Of a stretch of DNA of 64,000 nucleotides, positions 35,166 through 57,817 are shown piece after piece. Within the stretch, counting starts at the first letter, position 1. Every line of letters begins with the position of its first letter. Below the pieces are notes generated by a model, which ran no database searches, was not told the DNA's origin, and saw only the letters and a list, made by a program, of their open reading frames with translations. A program made the translations under genes and the position numbers. This DNA comes from Enoplolaimus lenunculus (Eukaryota > Nematoda > Enoplea > Enoplida > Thoracostomopsidae), in the NCBI GenBank assembly GCA_030248215.1, contig JASANG010004020.1:1-64000 (forward strand). Direction: 5' to 3'.

Positions 35166-36419
35166 AATTCGTAATGAATTTCAACACAGATTTTCTTTGG
35201 GTTTTATTTTTCAGTGTCCGGATAAAAGGTGGTTCAAATTGAAGACTGAAAATATTTCGTCTGTTGCATTGCCACCTCGTTTGGCAAGTTTTATTGTGAC
35301 TACGTAAGGTCATATTTTTGTCACATTGACGTTTTCTGTGCACCCTTCGACCCGTATATCTTGCGTACACATTGATCAACCCATAAGTTTGTTGTGGTTG
35401 GTGTGTGAACGTGGATTGATAGTAAATTTTTTAATCTATTGTTAACGTACAAGCCGGCATTTTGTTCATATTGCAAAGGCTATTTTGCTTTGTAAGGCTG
35501 TGTATTACAATACTGCTTCCGTAACCATGTTATCTTTATTCATTATGCCCAACCTACAAATATGGTATAAACGGTTTTTCGTTATTGCAACATAAACGGT
35601 ATCTGTATCCGGATTGCGGCATAGAAAGTGAATGATATAAAAGCACAGCAACTATATTTATATTGGAGATATCCGCTAAAACAAAATGTATGTGGCAAAT
35701 GAACCTAATGCTATCGTTTAAACGAAATAGGCCGTTTATTTATAATGCGGCACCATTTTTTGTAAAGGATTGAATTATTACAGTCGAATAATTGTATGTA
35801 TGTAGTAACGTGTAATTTTTTTGCTGTTAGTATTCATGCATAAAAACCAACGAATGTACGGAGGAATTCAGCTTGACCAATCATTTAAACGTAATTCGTT
35901 TCTGCATTCAGTTGTAAAAATTAGATATCGTTTTGCTTAGATAATTAATTAGTATCGGTTAAAATTTTATATTAAACTAGTTTTGCATCGTATTGTATTT
36001 CGTATAGGCAAACAAAATTTCTGAGGTCCCGTCTAGAATCTGGATAAAATAACAACCTCAATGATATCGTGTGTCACAATAGAGCTGAACACGTAAACGG
36101 ACTGCATGGTGCTGTTAATGATATTATCATACTTTGCATCCGTTATCTTTTATGTTGTATGCGCATTGTAATGTGATATTTAAACTATTTTAATATTCTT
36201 CAAGATTTCATGTCTGAGAAAGGAACTCTGTTTTATTATTGTTTACCTAAGTTGTAAAACGAAAGTTTGTCGATGATCCGTATGTTTAGGTCCGTATTCG
36301 CAGTTTGGTCAACGTTCTTACATATCTGAAGCAATAGTCAACATTAATTCAAATAAATGAATTTACTGACTGTATTTTAAGCAATTCTTATATGTTTCTC
36401 TGATATAAAAGTAAAGCAC
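35166..36419. other. Intergenic, no gene recognised
   Basis: AT-rich. A small CCGGA-type patch lies near 35570-35660. No exon or RNA gene could be supported. Confidence 0.4.
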
Positions 36420-37510
36420 TGGCATTTGTGTTATACAGGGCGTAAACAAATCAGCGACAGTGAGTCAGTGGCGAATACCTCTTCACTACATGAAAGGGCT
36501 CAATCGAAGTCACTGCCTTTGTTTGGTTTCCTTCTCAGGCCCGCAAAATCAAAACAGATATTATTTTTACCCCCAATGAGAGGTGGGATTGGTTTTCCAG
36601 ACGTAAGTATACGTTGCCTTGTTAATCGTTTAATTTTTTACATGTAATTACGCATAAAGAGGCCCTAAGGTGGAGAAGAAGTTTCGACCATCATTACAAA
36701 ATGTTCAATCCTTAACCATTCGCCAGCTTGCACGCTGCAAAACCCACAATTTTATAAGGAAATTAGAACTGCGGTAATAAAATCAGGTTTTCAAAGACAT
36801 GGCGCGGTTGCGTTAATTTTTGGGAAATTGTTTGATCTGGGAAAAATAATGCCAAAAGAAATTTATATTTTATGGGTTACAGAAACCTTTTCAAAGGAAC
36901 TAAGACCCAAAACTAACAGTTGGTCCCTGAGTTTAGGGGTTTCAGAAGAATATATTACGAAGTCTTGGATTTTTGCGAAAGCTATTTTTGTAGAAGGTTC
37001 TGCCAGAAACTGTCATTTTACATTAAGACATCAAGGTTTTTTACAAATCATCGATTAACCCGCTTCACTGAGGAACCAGAGTGTTGTGTCTGGTGCCGAA
37101 AAGCAGGAATAGAGATACTTGAAGATAACATTCACGTGTTTATATATTGCTCACGAGCTTACGACTTATATCACGACATGACTCCTTTGTTGAAAACAAT
37201 TGCAAAAATCAATCACATTAGTTTAAGTGATTTAATTCTGGGTAGGCGTCTCCCGCGTAAAATGATCAAACCCAGTTCAATTTCATAGTTCAAAATATGC
37301 AGTATGCAATCTGGCAATCGCGAATTGAAACACGATCAGGCCGTTTTATACCGGCCATAAATTTTATGAAGAAAAATATTTTTAGATGCCTTTGTAGAAT
37401 ACGTTCTACAATGCGGTTAGAGACATTTTTGGTTATCGTCAGTCATATAGTTATACAAGACACAAACCCGTTAGGATTTCGATGTTTTCTCTGCATTATG
37501 TAAAATTAGG
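36420..37510 (+). pseudogene. LINE (non-LTR retrotransposon) 3' fragment, broken
   Basis: Pieces in at least two frames match the late part of a LINE polyprotein. LPPMRGGIGFPDV (36570-36603) resembles the thumb region after the reverse transcriptase. A stretch at 37050-37180 has CCVWCRKAG followed by H and C at the spacing of the C-terminal CCHC zinc knuckle typical of LINE ORF2. 37297-37400 (AIWQSRIETRSGRF) resembles the conserved tail after it. Stops and a frame change separate the parts and the 5' portion is missing, as usual for a 5'-truncated insertion. The clade is not resolved. Confidence 0.7.
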
Positions 37511-38275
37511 GAATTTGGTTGATCTTACCTCCCAATTTAGAACGCAATTTCCGTGACAAATCTTACAAAACGTCTTTGATTTCAGACACATTTATCTTAT
37601 ATTTCAGAAATATTGCCTTAATCATTTATGAAAGACTTAAATTTAATAAGACATTTCTCAAACATTTCAGAAACTAATGTCTTGCATTCAAGAAATGTCT
37701 TGTCTGGAGTCTAAAGACATAATTGTCATGAATTTAAGAAAATATTTCTTGAATATCAGAAAAGTTTGTGTGTACAGTTTCCAACATTTTGGTAGCTATG
37801 TACAATTTTTGCTTAAAGTTCTACTCGTATTTTTCCCAACCTATGCATATGGTATTACCTAATAAGGTGGGTATCATTTCCCCGCAGTGTATGGTATGTT
37901 GTCAATCATGTTAAGAGCAGTATCACCCACTTCCGAATCGCGACATTTTTTACGGTTGTTTCCTGCAACTATATAACAATGGATGTGCGAAGCAGTACAG
38001 GACAATAGTTCATTTCCTCCAAACAGAAAGTTTCGCAATATCTCCGAAACACACCTCGACAGTTCTTACCTGAGCCGACCTCTATATACACAAAACAAGA
38101 CGCATGCATTCTTAAATTTTCAAAACACTTGCCTTCTATTCAGTAGGCTCCAACGTGGTTTGAGCAATGCGGATTTGCGTGAATTCCAGCAATTACACAG
38201 CAATATTTGGACATTTTACGAACGCTCTTTGAAGATTTGCTCATGAAATATTTACTGTCAAAGTTGAATAACAGT
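37511..38275. other. Intergenic; repeated AGACATTTCT motifs
   Basis: 37560-37770 has recurring AAGACATTTCT, ATTTCAGAAA and ATGTCTTG motifs in both orientations, perhaps a decayed inverted repeat. No gene recognised. Confidence 0.4.
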
Positions 38276-38499
38276 CAGGGTACAACCAGATCTGAAATAT
38301 ACCGGAGCCGAAGGTCAATAAAATTTGCCGGAGCCGGAGGTGAAGCCGGCGTTGGGGCGAAATCAGGTATAGTTAAAATTATGTTTGGTTTGACGCCAAT
38401 TTTTCAATTGTGCCAATAGTTGAAACAAAAACAGAAAAATTTTGTAAAATTATGCAATATTTCACTATCAAAATTGCCGGAACCTCTGGTTGTATCCTG
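38276..38499. mobile_element. hAT-type MITE (CCGGAA family)
   Basis: Starts CAGGGTACAACCAGA; the reverse complement of the end is CAGGATACAACCAGAG. Flanks ATAACAGT and ATAACAGA match at 7 of 8. Length 224 bp, with GGAGCCGGAGG in the interior. Confidence 0.75.
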
Positions 38500-38687
38500 A
38501 TAACAGACACATTTTTACAACGTTGCTTATAGAAATTTACGTGCAACTTTCACTGTACAACGATTACAGAGGAATATCAACGAGACAGAACATAATAGTG
38601 ATACGAATTGTTTTAGTCTTTACATCAAAATTTATTTGTATTTGAACATCGGGATACAAATTATGTCGAACCGTCTATAGCAGGGTT

Positions 38688-38854
38688 GGCCCATGTACAG
38701 AACAGGGCCGGAACAGTAGTATAAGCATATTCCTAAGCCTAAGCGTATGGATGAGCCTATTCCTAAACCTAAGCAATAAAATTAGTCTAAAGCTTAAGCT
38801 GACTGTATTATAGCCCCTCCGGAAAACGACCCCGCCCTGTTCTATACATAGGCC
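38688..38854 (-). mobile_element. TTAGGC-bearing MITE, subgroup 2, perfect TSD
   Basis: Starts GGCCCATGTACAGAACAGG and ends CCTGTTCTATACATAGGCC. It is flanked by GCAGGGTT on both sides (38680-38687 and 38855-38862). The interior contains CCTAAGCCTAAGCG and CCTAAACCTAAGC. Length 167 bp. Confidence 0.85.
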
Positions 38855-39571
38855 GCAGGGTTCAACCATAGATGCCAAATAGTATTTGAGCTGAATACTT
38901 CATTATCCGACCATAACTTCGACAAACTTAACCGCTAAGATGTGCATTGTACACTGTAACAAAAATTAAAATCTAAACATTACGATTCTATTCGATATTG
39001 ATTACGAAATTTCAAACTTATAACATCAAATAGGACAAAAGATGCGCGTTTCATTCTGGTTACATGCGCACACTTGTCAATCTGTTTCACATATAAAGCC
39101 CCGGTTGGAATATAATAAATTTCTTTTCTCTAGTTTGTTAAACTGCATATACTAACATAATTTCTAAGCAGTTCCTGTGAACCTCTGTAAAAAATTCAAA
39201 ATCCGATCATTTTGGACGAACGATATGATAGAAAATAACAGAAGACAAATAAACAAATCAAGCCAGAATTTGACAAAAACAGGATTATTCCATCTGATAT
39301 ATACCCCTATTGTCGCAGAAACTATTGATCAAATTGCGAAATCACAGAAACTATTCAAAGCTGACAGACAACCCCCTTAATATTTTCAAAACATAAGTAA
39401 CGGCGGCATAAATAACTTTTTACAGGACATGGCAATATATTAATGAGGCTCACATAAGGCACTTATGACACAGCAGCAGACAATCATGAAATGCGATAAA
39501 AATTCGATAAACAAAATAAAATATTTAGAACCTGACGAAACAACGGTATATTATAATAAGGCACTACACAC

Positions 39572-39957
39572 CAGAGTGCAACCGGAACTACAATTTATCG
39601 GAACAGAGATTTGAAAATTACACGAGAATGAAAAATACATGCCAACGAAAATTTCATTTTAATTCACTTTTTTGTAATATTATTGATGAAATAACCCTAG
39701 CTGGAGATAGGAATTCAATCTGAGGTATTTTAGATTTTCAGAATCCACGGAAGCGAAATCAACATTCGATGGCTTATTTTTTGCGACTGTTAATATTTAC
39801 ATACCATACTAATGAAATCTATTTAAGTTTTATCGTCATTTTTAGTAAAATATCTTAATTTCCACCGCCCAAAATGTAATACTGGAATTTTTAATTCGGG
39901 TAAAAAATTTACCGGAAGGTGAAAAAATGCCGGGACCGGAATTCCGGTTGCACCCTG
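39572..39957. mobile_element. hAT-type MITE (CCGGAA family)
   Basis: Starts CAGAGTGCAACCGGAA; the reverse complement of the end is CAGGGTGCAACCGGAATT. Flanks CTACACAC and CTATACAC match at 7 of 8. Length 386 bp. Confidence 0.8.
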
Positions 39958-40936
39958 CTATACACAGTTAATATTATCGTGATATAATACCAAAGCTATC
40001 GATTATAACTATTTTTCGGTAATTAGCCACGGATAAACGTTGCAAACAAAAAAGGCTCTTGTACACACTCCTGCCACAGGCGCAAGCCTAGGCCTGCTTC
40101 TAAGCCTAAGTTATACAATTTGAAAATTTTGAACTATTGGGGAAAGTGCACAAAAGCCTCAAAATATATTTAATGAACACTAAACAAACAGTCAGTAAAT
40201 TTTACCGCACCATTGCTAGGGTGCGACCGGATTGCGGAACCGGATCAGTATAGTGAATTTTTTACCGGAACCGCATATTCGTTGGATATAGCATATAAAT
40301 TTGATCACTGGTTGAAGTATTCGAGTTGCGCAATATGTTTACTGAATAGAAATAGTTCATTGTTAGCTTGAATTTTTTATTTTTACTCCAGCAAGTCAAA
40401 ACTTGAGCTTCATGACTTTTCTAGAAATGCAATCGCAGCAAGGCGTTAAAGACGGTCATCTACAGCATTTGTTAAAATTCTGCACCACCACGACGAACAG
40501 TTCCACTCTGACAAGATTTTAATGTTTCCATCCGCAAAATTCTGCATTATTTTACAGTTCTCTTAAATTAAATTATCGATGCAGCAGTTTACTTTATGCT
40601 TGCAGCTGTTTGATGAAAGTTTGTAAGTATGCTTCCATTTTACTTCGCATGCAACACAGTTTGCACTTCTGTTGTGGAACGTTTTAGCATTAAACTGAAC
40701 TACCATCTCAACTACTGATGACAATCAAGCCATCTAGCGAAAAAATCAAACAACTCTAATAATCAGCTCTCTGACTGATCGGAAACATACACGCCGTTAC
40801 ATAGTACAGTCGTATTTAGCAGTGACATTCTGGCAGTTCATGGAAGCTATTAAGTATAATGTTTCAACTTCCAATCTGCTTTATTGTTGTTGGGTATCTC
40901 CACTATTGCCGACATTAATTGGAGTGCTGCAAAAAT
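39958..40936. other. Region downstream of LATS
   Basis: Contains an isolated MITE end, TAGGGTGCGACCGGA near 40217, a short AAGCCTAGGC patch near 40085, and the presumed 3' untranslated region of LATS just above 40900. No other gene was recognised. Confidence 0.4.
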
Positions 40937-51396
<10,460 letters not shown>

Positions 51397-54300
51397 TCAC
51401 CACGCAGCAACCACAACAGTGATAACAATTACCGTTTCTTCATGTTATAAACAGCATCGTCATTTAGTCAAAATAGATTGTGTGTTATGTATATAAATAT
51501 TATGTATGTACATAAGTATGCCGTAACCATATTTTATGCAGAACCAGGTAGCGAAATGCAGAATCTCTGTGCCATACAAAAAATGTGTTTATACACAGAT
51601 ATGGATAAGTTTTCCATCTGTATTGACTGTGACGGAGTCCTCAACAATTTACTCAGATATTGCGTACTGAACCAACGCTGGACATAGCTTGCGCCAAACA
51701 GACTTGTAAGTGGCTGTGACACTCTCTACGGTTTTAATTACAAAAACTGCTCAAAACCAAGCAAAAAAACTAGGGTTGTGTCGGTAAATGGGCAAGTTAT
51801 CATTACAAATGCTAAGACTTAAACCATACCAATCATCAAAGATTATGTCATGACAATGATTCATTTCAGTTAATTTTTACCTAATACAAACGCAAGAGTA
51901 ATAGGGATGAAAGTGTCAATGTCAGTCTCAAGTCTCAAAAATTTCTAAGACTCGCGTAGTCAAAGTCTCAGTCTCAGTTTCATGTTTTGAAAAGTCTCAG
52001 GTTTAGAAACTGAGACTCCAATATTGATGCCAGCCACGAGTGACAGTTGTGCCAAATTGTTTTATTAATCTTTATGACAGTTATTCGAAAATTGTAGTGG
52101 TATCGCGACTTGAGAAAAAACTTACGGTTGCAAGATTGTCGAATGTTTTGTTTTTAAAAGCTAACTGGGATACTATCACTTTCGTTTTGTGTATAAGTTC
52201 TCGAGATATAAGAATCGAAATCTGAACTTGTTTTGATTCGGAATTGTAATCGTAACCGGAATTACGGTTGTACCCGGTATATTTTGTACCAAATAAATAA
52301 AAATATATACAGAATTTACGCTGCTTTTTTCTCAATCTTATATTGTTAAAGGTTTTTGAGCGAAATAGGACCTACAAAATTCGTGATTTAGAATTTTTCA
52401 GAAATGTTTCGGTATTAATGGAAAAGGGTGATGACTCTGAAAAATGTCTAAATGGTCAGTCTCAATAAACTTGAAACTGTCTCAGTATCAATCTCAACGT
52501 TTTCATTGAGACTCTCATCCCTGCGATTGAACAATCCCACTCGATTATTCTTTGATCGCCACATTGTCACCGCAGTGCCTATGGCAAAGCTTTTAGTAAC
52601 GTTCCGAATAAATATTGTGAAGTATGTAAAATTAAGTTTACAAATACATATGTAAGCTGTTGGTAGTTAAGCAATTGGTATGGTCTTTTTAATTTGTGGC
52701 TATATGTGTCCGCCCATTATACCCAACCGATTGGATGAAAAATTGCTGGTAATTTCCGGTAGGGCCAGGGCTTACTCTTAATTATGAAATGAATGTTTTA
52801 AAATAAGTCCCTTTTCTACGTAGAGTATATTATGCGCTAGCAAACTGACAATTATTAAACGAGAGCCCCTCGAAATCTAGCATTACTCCATAGCAAAGTG
52901 GTGATGACAAAAGGCACCCAGACACAAGGTAGCAAAAATATTACGTATATTTATCTGAGTGTGAGTTTGGTTTAAATTTCAGTAATCAATGAAATTCTTC
53001 TCTGTAAAAACACTTAGAAGTCTTGGTGGTTTTTCTGGTGAGTTTTTAATTTCGTTGGGTGTTTTTGAAAAAGTGGGTGAAAACCCAGTATTTCACCAAA
53101 CAAACCATGAGTAACACCCATAACAAATTGCATTAAGGGTTTCTACCGCATGTACTCAGAAATGAAGGCTGGTCTGCATGCCCTCCACCCCACTTTGACA
53201 TTTGAATCCAAAAGTAGGACTTGCTAATTGGTTAAGTCGTCACTTAAGTTTCGAGGCTTGGCTAGACTTGCTTAAAAACATATCTTTGTCAGCATACAAA
53301 AAATCCTATACATTAAGAAAGTTGTACATGTGCGTACCTACAGATAACAACTACGTAGAAATGTACTAAATCCGTTTACATTCCAAAAATGACACAGTGA
53401 AACTAGCAATGTAAGTATATGTCAGTAAAATTTTATGATTAGAAAATTCGGCCGAAATACGTTTACGTAAAAGCGACATTTGCAACAGAACACAAAACAA
53501 CGAAAGCACAATTGAAATCTATCACTAGAGCACATAACTTTGTGTGGGAAGGTTTTAAACTTTTTAAAAGATGCCTTTTTCCGTCTCTTACAAAATTCTG
53601 TATTGATGCATCTCCTATACCTTTGTATGCAACCCTGCTCGAAGGTTAGTGTACTACGGCCTGAAGATACGTCGTGGAGGAAATTGATTTAAATCATAGC
53701 ACGGAGTGGTATTCCTATCTTGCAAAATAGTGTTAATTTGTTTGAAAGTAACATGCGTAAACATCATTCTCGCCATCAGGTGATAGGGCTCTTTTGCACG
53801 TCAGAAGGAAACCTATTTTGATTGGTTTAATGTTGAATAACTGGTAGCAACTGGCAATACTTGTAAAAAAATAAGTTGCACACAGTTACGGAGTTTGGTT
53901 CTTAATGCATTTCAGTCTTCATAAAAGTTTGCCTTTAAACGCTGGTATAGCTAGTTGTATATCATTTTTGTGATGGGTCATGCAGAGCAAGAGTACTATT
54001 GACAAATTTGGCCGTGTGTGTACTCTAAATGCCAAGCTTTTTTTCGCTTAATATACTGGAGATTCGCTACTGAACCGTTGGGAAACAAACTTTAGGTTAA
54101 AGGCCAGAGTCAGTTGGAACACTGCGAATTCCTTGTACGATGCGACTAAAGGTCTGTAAGCATGAGACTCTGAACTCTGCACTTCGCAATTTGGCCCTGT
54201 TTTGAGGCTAAAATATCCGATAACTGTAGGTTCTTGACGCGGCAAATATTAATAATCTGATTCGAGTTAGTATGCTGACGCTCTGGAGTGTTAACACTGT

Positions 54301-54839
54301 TTTGCAGGTTTAATACGAGTAACAAAACAAATAGAGAAGCGTACAATTCAGGATGCGGCTTATTTAACACTTTAGTTCAAAACAGCGGCGCTCCTTCGTT
54401 ATATGCTCAAAAACTAATGAACATCGAAAAAATGGTTTTTGCACAAATTTTGGTATTTTTTTGTTCATATCAATGCGGCGGATTTGCAATTTCAAAAATT
54501 TTCCGAAAGTGTTTTTCGATTTATTCTTTTATTGCTGTTCCCCCAGTACATTCGGTTTTTTTTCAAAAACGAAAAATGACATATCGTACGACGCGGCTTG
54601 ACGAGGCACACATAATGGTACATTTTTTTCGCCATCAACTCATTTTACAAAAAATACCGTAACAAAAAGTAAATTTCAGGGATCTTCTTCATCGATATCC
54701 AATATGGTCAAGTAAGCAGTGTTTTTAATTTTAAACCTTTCAGTGGGGGCTGCCGCCTTCGACGTGCGGATGCGTGGAGGCGAAATGAAATCTCATGCTA
54801 AAGGTGCATGTGATAAGTTGGTAGGCTAGTGTACGACAG
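51397..54839. other. Intergenic upstream of LATS
   Basis: 51902-52523 is bounded by AGGGATGAAAGTGTCAATG and, inverted, AGGGATGAGAGTCTCAATG, and is rich in GTCTCAGT: a larger relative of the MITE at 42717-43025. A 124-codon open frame at 54288-54662 has no recognisable similarity. Nothing else was supported; 52530-54280 shows no feature. Confidence 0.45.
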
Positions 54840-54965
54840 TTTTTAGTTCTGAGTTCTCCGCAGTTGAAAATGAGGGACGCTCGCAGGCCACGCCGCCTCA
54901 CAATCAAGTCCTGATTTTCTGTTTTTATGCCTTATAAGAACCTCAATATTCTACACATGTATCTT
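54840..54965 (-). repeat. tRNA-derived SINE copy, minus strand
   Basis: Read on the minus strand: ATTGAGGTTCTTATAAGGCA, then GATTGTGAGGCGGCGTGG, then GAGAACTCAGAACTAAAAAC. The same blocks occur in the same order on the plus strand at 57230-57395. Much of the tRNA-like head is missing here. Confidence 0.6.
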
Positions 54966-55534
54966 GGTTCTTCCATGTTTTACTGCTGCTGCATATGAAG
55001 GCACTACATATACAGCAGTGATTTTTACCGATGTGCAGCATCAGCATGAGGTTATTACTTGTCTCTATGCATCCGCATGTCACAGTGCACATCGCTAATG
55101 TGGTACAATGGCGGCTAATCACAAAGCTAGGGCGAAAATGGCCGCAACAGGGCAAGGAGACACAAAGCGAAACAAAAGAAAACGAAAAAGGCTAAAATAA
55201 AGAAGACAAAAAAATGAAATGTGTAATAAAAAGTTTTGTGCAATTTATGCAAAATAGATATACATGGTGGCGATTAGCCCAATCTTATACTAATCACGTT
55301 CAACTCTGAGCTTGGAGAATTGACAGTTTTGGATAAACTCGGATTTTCGTAGTTTTGTTGTATTTTGATATAGTTAACCACGTTCTTGGTTTTTGCTTTT
55401 CACTTTGGATGTGAACTTGGGAATCGAACGATAAATTGGTAAGACCCTTCTCTAATTGGGAATAAAATAGTTGTTAAAATTAGAACCGGCGTGTGCGTGC
55501 TATTTGCATATAATCCAGAGTCCGGTGCAAGGAT

Positions 55535-56480
55535 GAGAGTCTCGAAGAACGTTCTTTATACTGAGACTTTACAGTTTATGAGAGTCTCACAAATTTTTTG
55601 CATCAATACCGAACTATTTCAGAAAAATTTTAAATGACGAATTTTGAAGGTCCTATTACGCTCAAAAAACATTAACACCGGTATCACATTATAAAAATTC
55701 CACTGTTGCCGAAATCTTATTACGTTCTGATAGTGATAAACTAAATATCGCAAGATTTTGCACTAAAAGCTTTATAATATTTGAAATTTCATAAATATAC
55801 ATTTACCAGCGAGTATACTGCATTGATTCACCACAATTCCCAACTTTTGCGTAATAGACATTTCTCTACTTACACCAACTTTTATTTTGCGCGAATAGCA
55901 TTACTAAAAATTGTATGCTATGCTCAATCACTTGTTGATAAATTAAAATCTAGCATGTTGTGAAACAGCCAGGGTGGGAACAAAGATTCGGATTCGGCAA
56001 AAATTTGAGGTTCGGATTCGGTTGTGGGAAAGCTCAATCCAAAAGCCGAATCCAACAAAGTTCGGCATTATATTACTTCATTTTTAAGCAATAAAATTTT
56101 TAAATACCTTGCTATAAAAATCAATATTTTTTATTTCAGGTGAGAAATCTAAGAACTGACGTCGGGACGAAATATATTATCGTATTAAAAGTTATACGGC
56201 TGGCATTGCGTTGATATTCTGAAACAAATTATAGATATATCTGAAATTTTCAACATGCAGGATTCGGATTCGGCAAATTAGCACTGGATTCGGATTCGGT
56301 CAAATCGTGAATTCGGTGCCAACCTGGAAACAGCATCAAATTTTCCTATAAAAAATAAACAATTAATGAACAATTCGCCACAATTGGCATACCTGGATGG
56401 CATCGATACCGGAGTTTCAGTTTCTAAACCTGAGGCTTTTTAAAAACTGAGACTGAGACTACGTGAGTCTCAGGAATTTT
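55535..56480. repeat. Decayed GAGTCTC repeat with a nested MITE
   Basis: Left part begins GGATGAGAGTCTCGAAG; right part has AGTTTCTAAACCTGAGG and ACTGAGACTGAGAC. Both match parts of 51902-52523. The block is interrupted by the younger element at 55970-56326. Confidence 0.5.
55970..56326. mobile_element. hAT-type MITE (GGATTCGG family), perfect TSD
   Basis: Starts CAGGGTGGGAACAAAGATTC and ends GAATTCGGTGCCAACCTG. It is flanked by identical GAAACAGC (55962-55969 and 56327-56334). Length 357 bp. The perfect duplication suggests a recent insertion. Confidence 0.85.
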
Positions 56481-56559
56481 CCAGAGCGTTGTACGCCGGA
56501 GCCTGTGTTTATTAGGTAGCGCGTTCAACGGGCGCACCGGTGCTCCGGCACTGTCCTAC

Positions 56560-56900
56560 TCGCTCAATCCGGTTCCGGTATCGGGTATAAACCTACCGAA
56601 CACCGGATATTTGTGGTTGTGGTTCCAAATACCAGCAAACTATTTTTTGCACGTTGAAATACTAGATATTTTGAAGCGACTGTAATTCCGAGCAATTCAT
56701 GAATGGACATTGATATGGAATGACAATTCCAAGCCAGAAATTAATCTTAAATCCGTATATACATATTTTTGCACGACTCAAATACAACAGTATACAAATT
56801 TAGATCCTATATCCGGTTAACATCCGGCTCCGGTTCCGCTACAACATTCACTATCCGGTTCCGGTACAAAATTCACTATCCGGTTCCGGTATTCGGCAGA
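56560..56900. repeat. CCGGTTCCGGTA repeat cluster
   Basis: Repeated ATCCGGTTCCGGTA-type units, partly in tandem at 56815-56895. Same texture as the CCGGAA family; ends not resolved. Confidence 0.45.
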
Positions 56901-57227
56901 AAAATCCTACCACTGTATTACGCTAGAAAGTGTCGCCGGACTGTACCAAGGACTTAGGCTTAGATCAGGACCGAACTGAGACTATCGGTAATAACCGTCT
57001 TGCATAACTGTGTTACGTATATAACATTGTACTTCGTATAACCATCTCTGTGGTTCCTTTGTACAAACTTTCATAGTAAATCGTTAAAACCGGCCGTGCC
57101 GTTGGTGAAGTGCGAATACGTAGCATCATAGATCTATGAAACTCACAAAGCCGTAGATATACCATCCGAATCCGACAGGTTAAAACACTGATGCATACGA
57201 GTAAATAATGAAAAAACAAGGTGCATG

Positions 57228-57395
57228 ATTGTATCATGTTGAGGTTCTTATAAGGCACAAAAACCTGATTGTGAGACGGCGTAACTCAGTGATAGCGCGT
57301 TGGACTGAGAATCTCTCTGAATGAGATCGAAGCCTCGTAAGAACGACCGTCATTTTTAACTACACGAGAACTCAGAACTAAAACTGTCGTATCCA
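57228..57395 (+). repeat. tRNA-derived SINE copy, plus strand
   Basis: A head at 57269-57346 has an A-box-like TAACTCAGTGATAGCGCG and a B-box-like GATCGAAGCC; a 3' body has GAGAACTCAGAACTAAAAC. Its leading 40 bases, GTTGAGGTTCTTATAAGGCA onward, match the copy near 54840-54965 inverted. The head retains recognisable polymerase III promoter boxes. Confidence 0.6.
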
Positions 57396-57817
57396 ATCGT
57401 GCCCATTAGTAGAATCTAAACAAGAACTTTAGGTCTGCTTTGCAGTATATGGAGATTGAACAACAGATGGTGGTGTAATGACACTTTCACAATCTGCACG
57501 GTTTATATGCCATCTTACCCTCTTGTAATCTATCTACTATATATTTTAAAGTATTCGACGCATATCTTTGTAGAACTTTTAAAACTGTCTATTGAAACCG
57601 CAAAACACTTCACAAACATCCAATTATATTTTGAGTCATAGTCATATTTGCAGTAATTCGGTGATGCAAATTATTTACAAATCCTGTATATATACTGATG
57701 AAAAAATGAATTCCGGTTCTTGATCCTGCTTCCTGTGAAATATAGTTCCCGAAGGAATCTTGGTTTATTATAAATTAGTCTAGTGCGTACGTATATATAG
57801 ACACATAATACCTACCC

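Noticed and set aside
54288-54662. 124-codon open frame
   Set aside because: No similarity, no supporting splice signals or context, and biased composition; not called as a gene.
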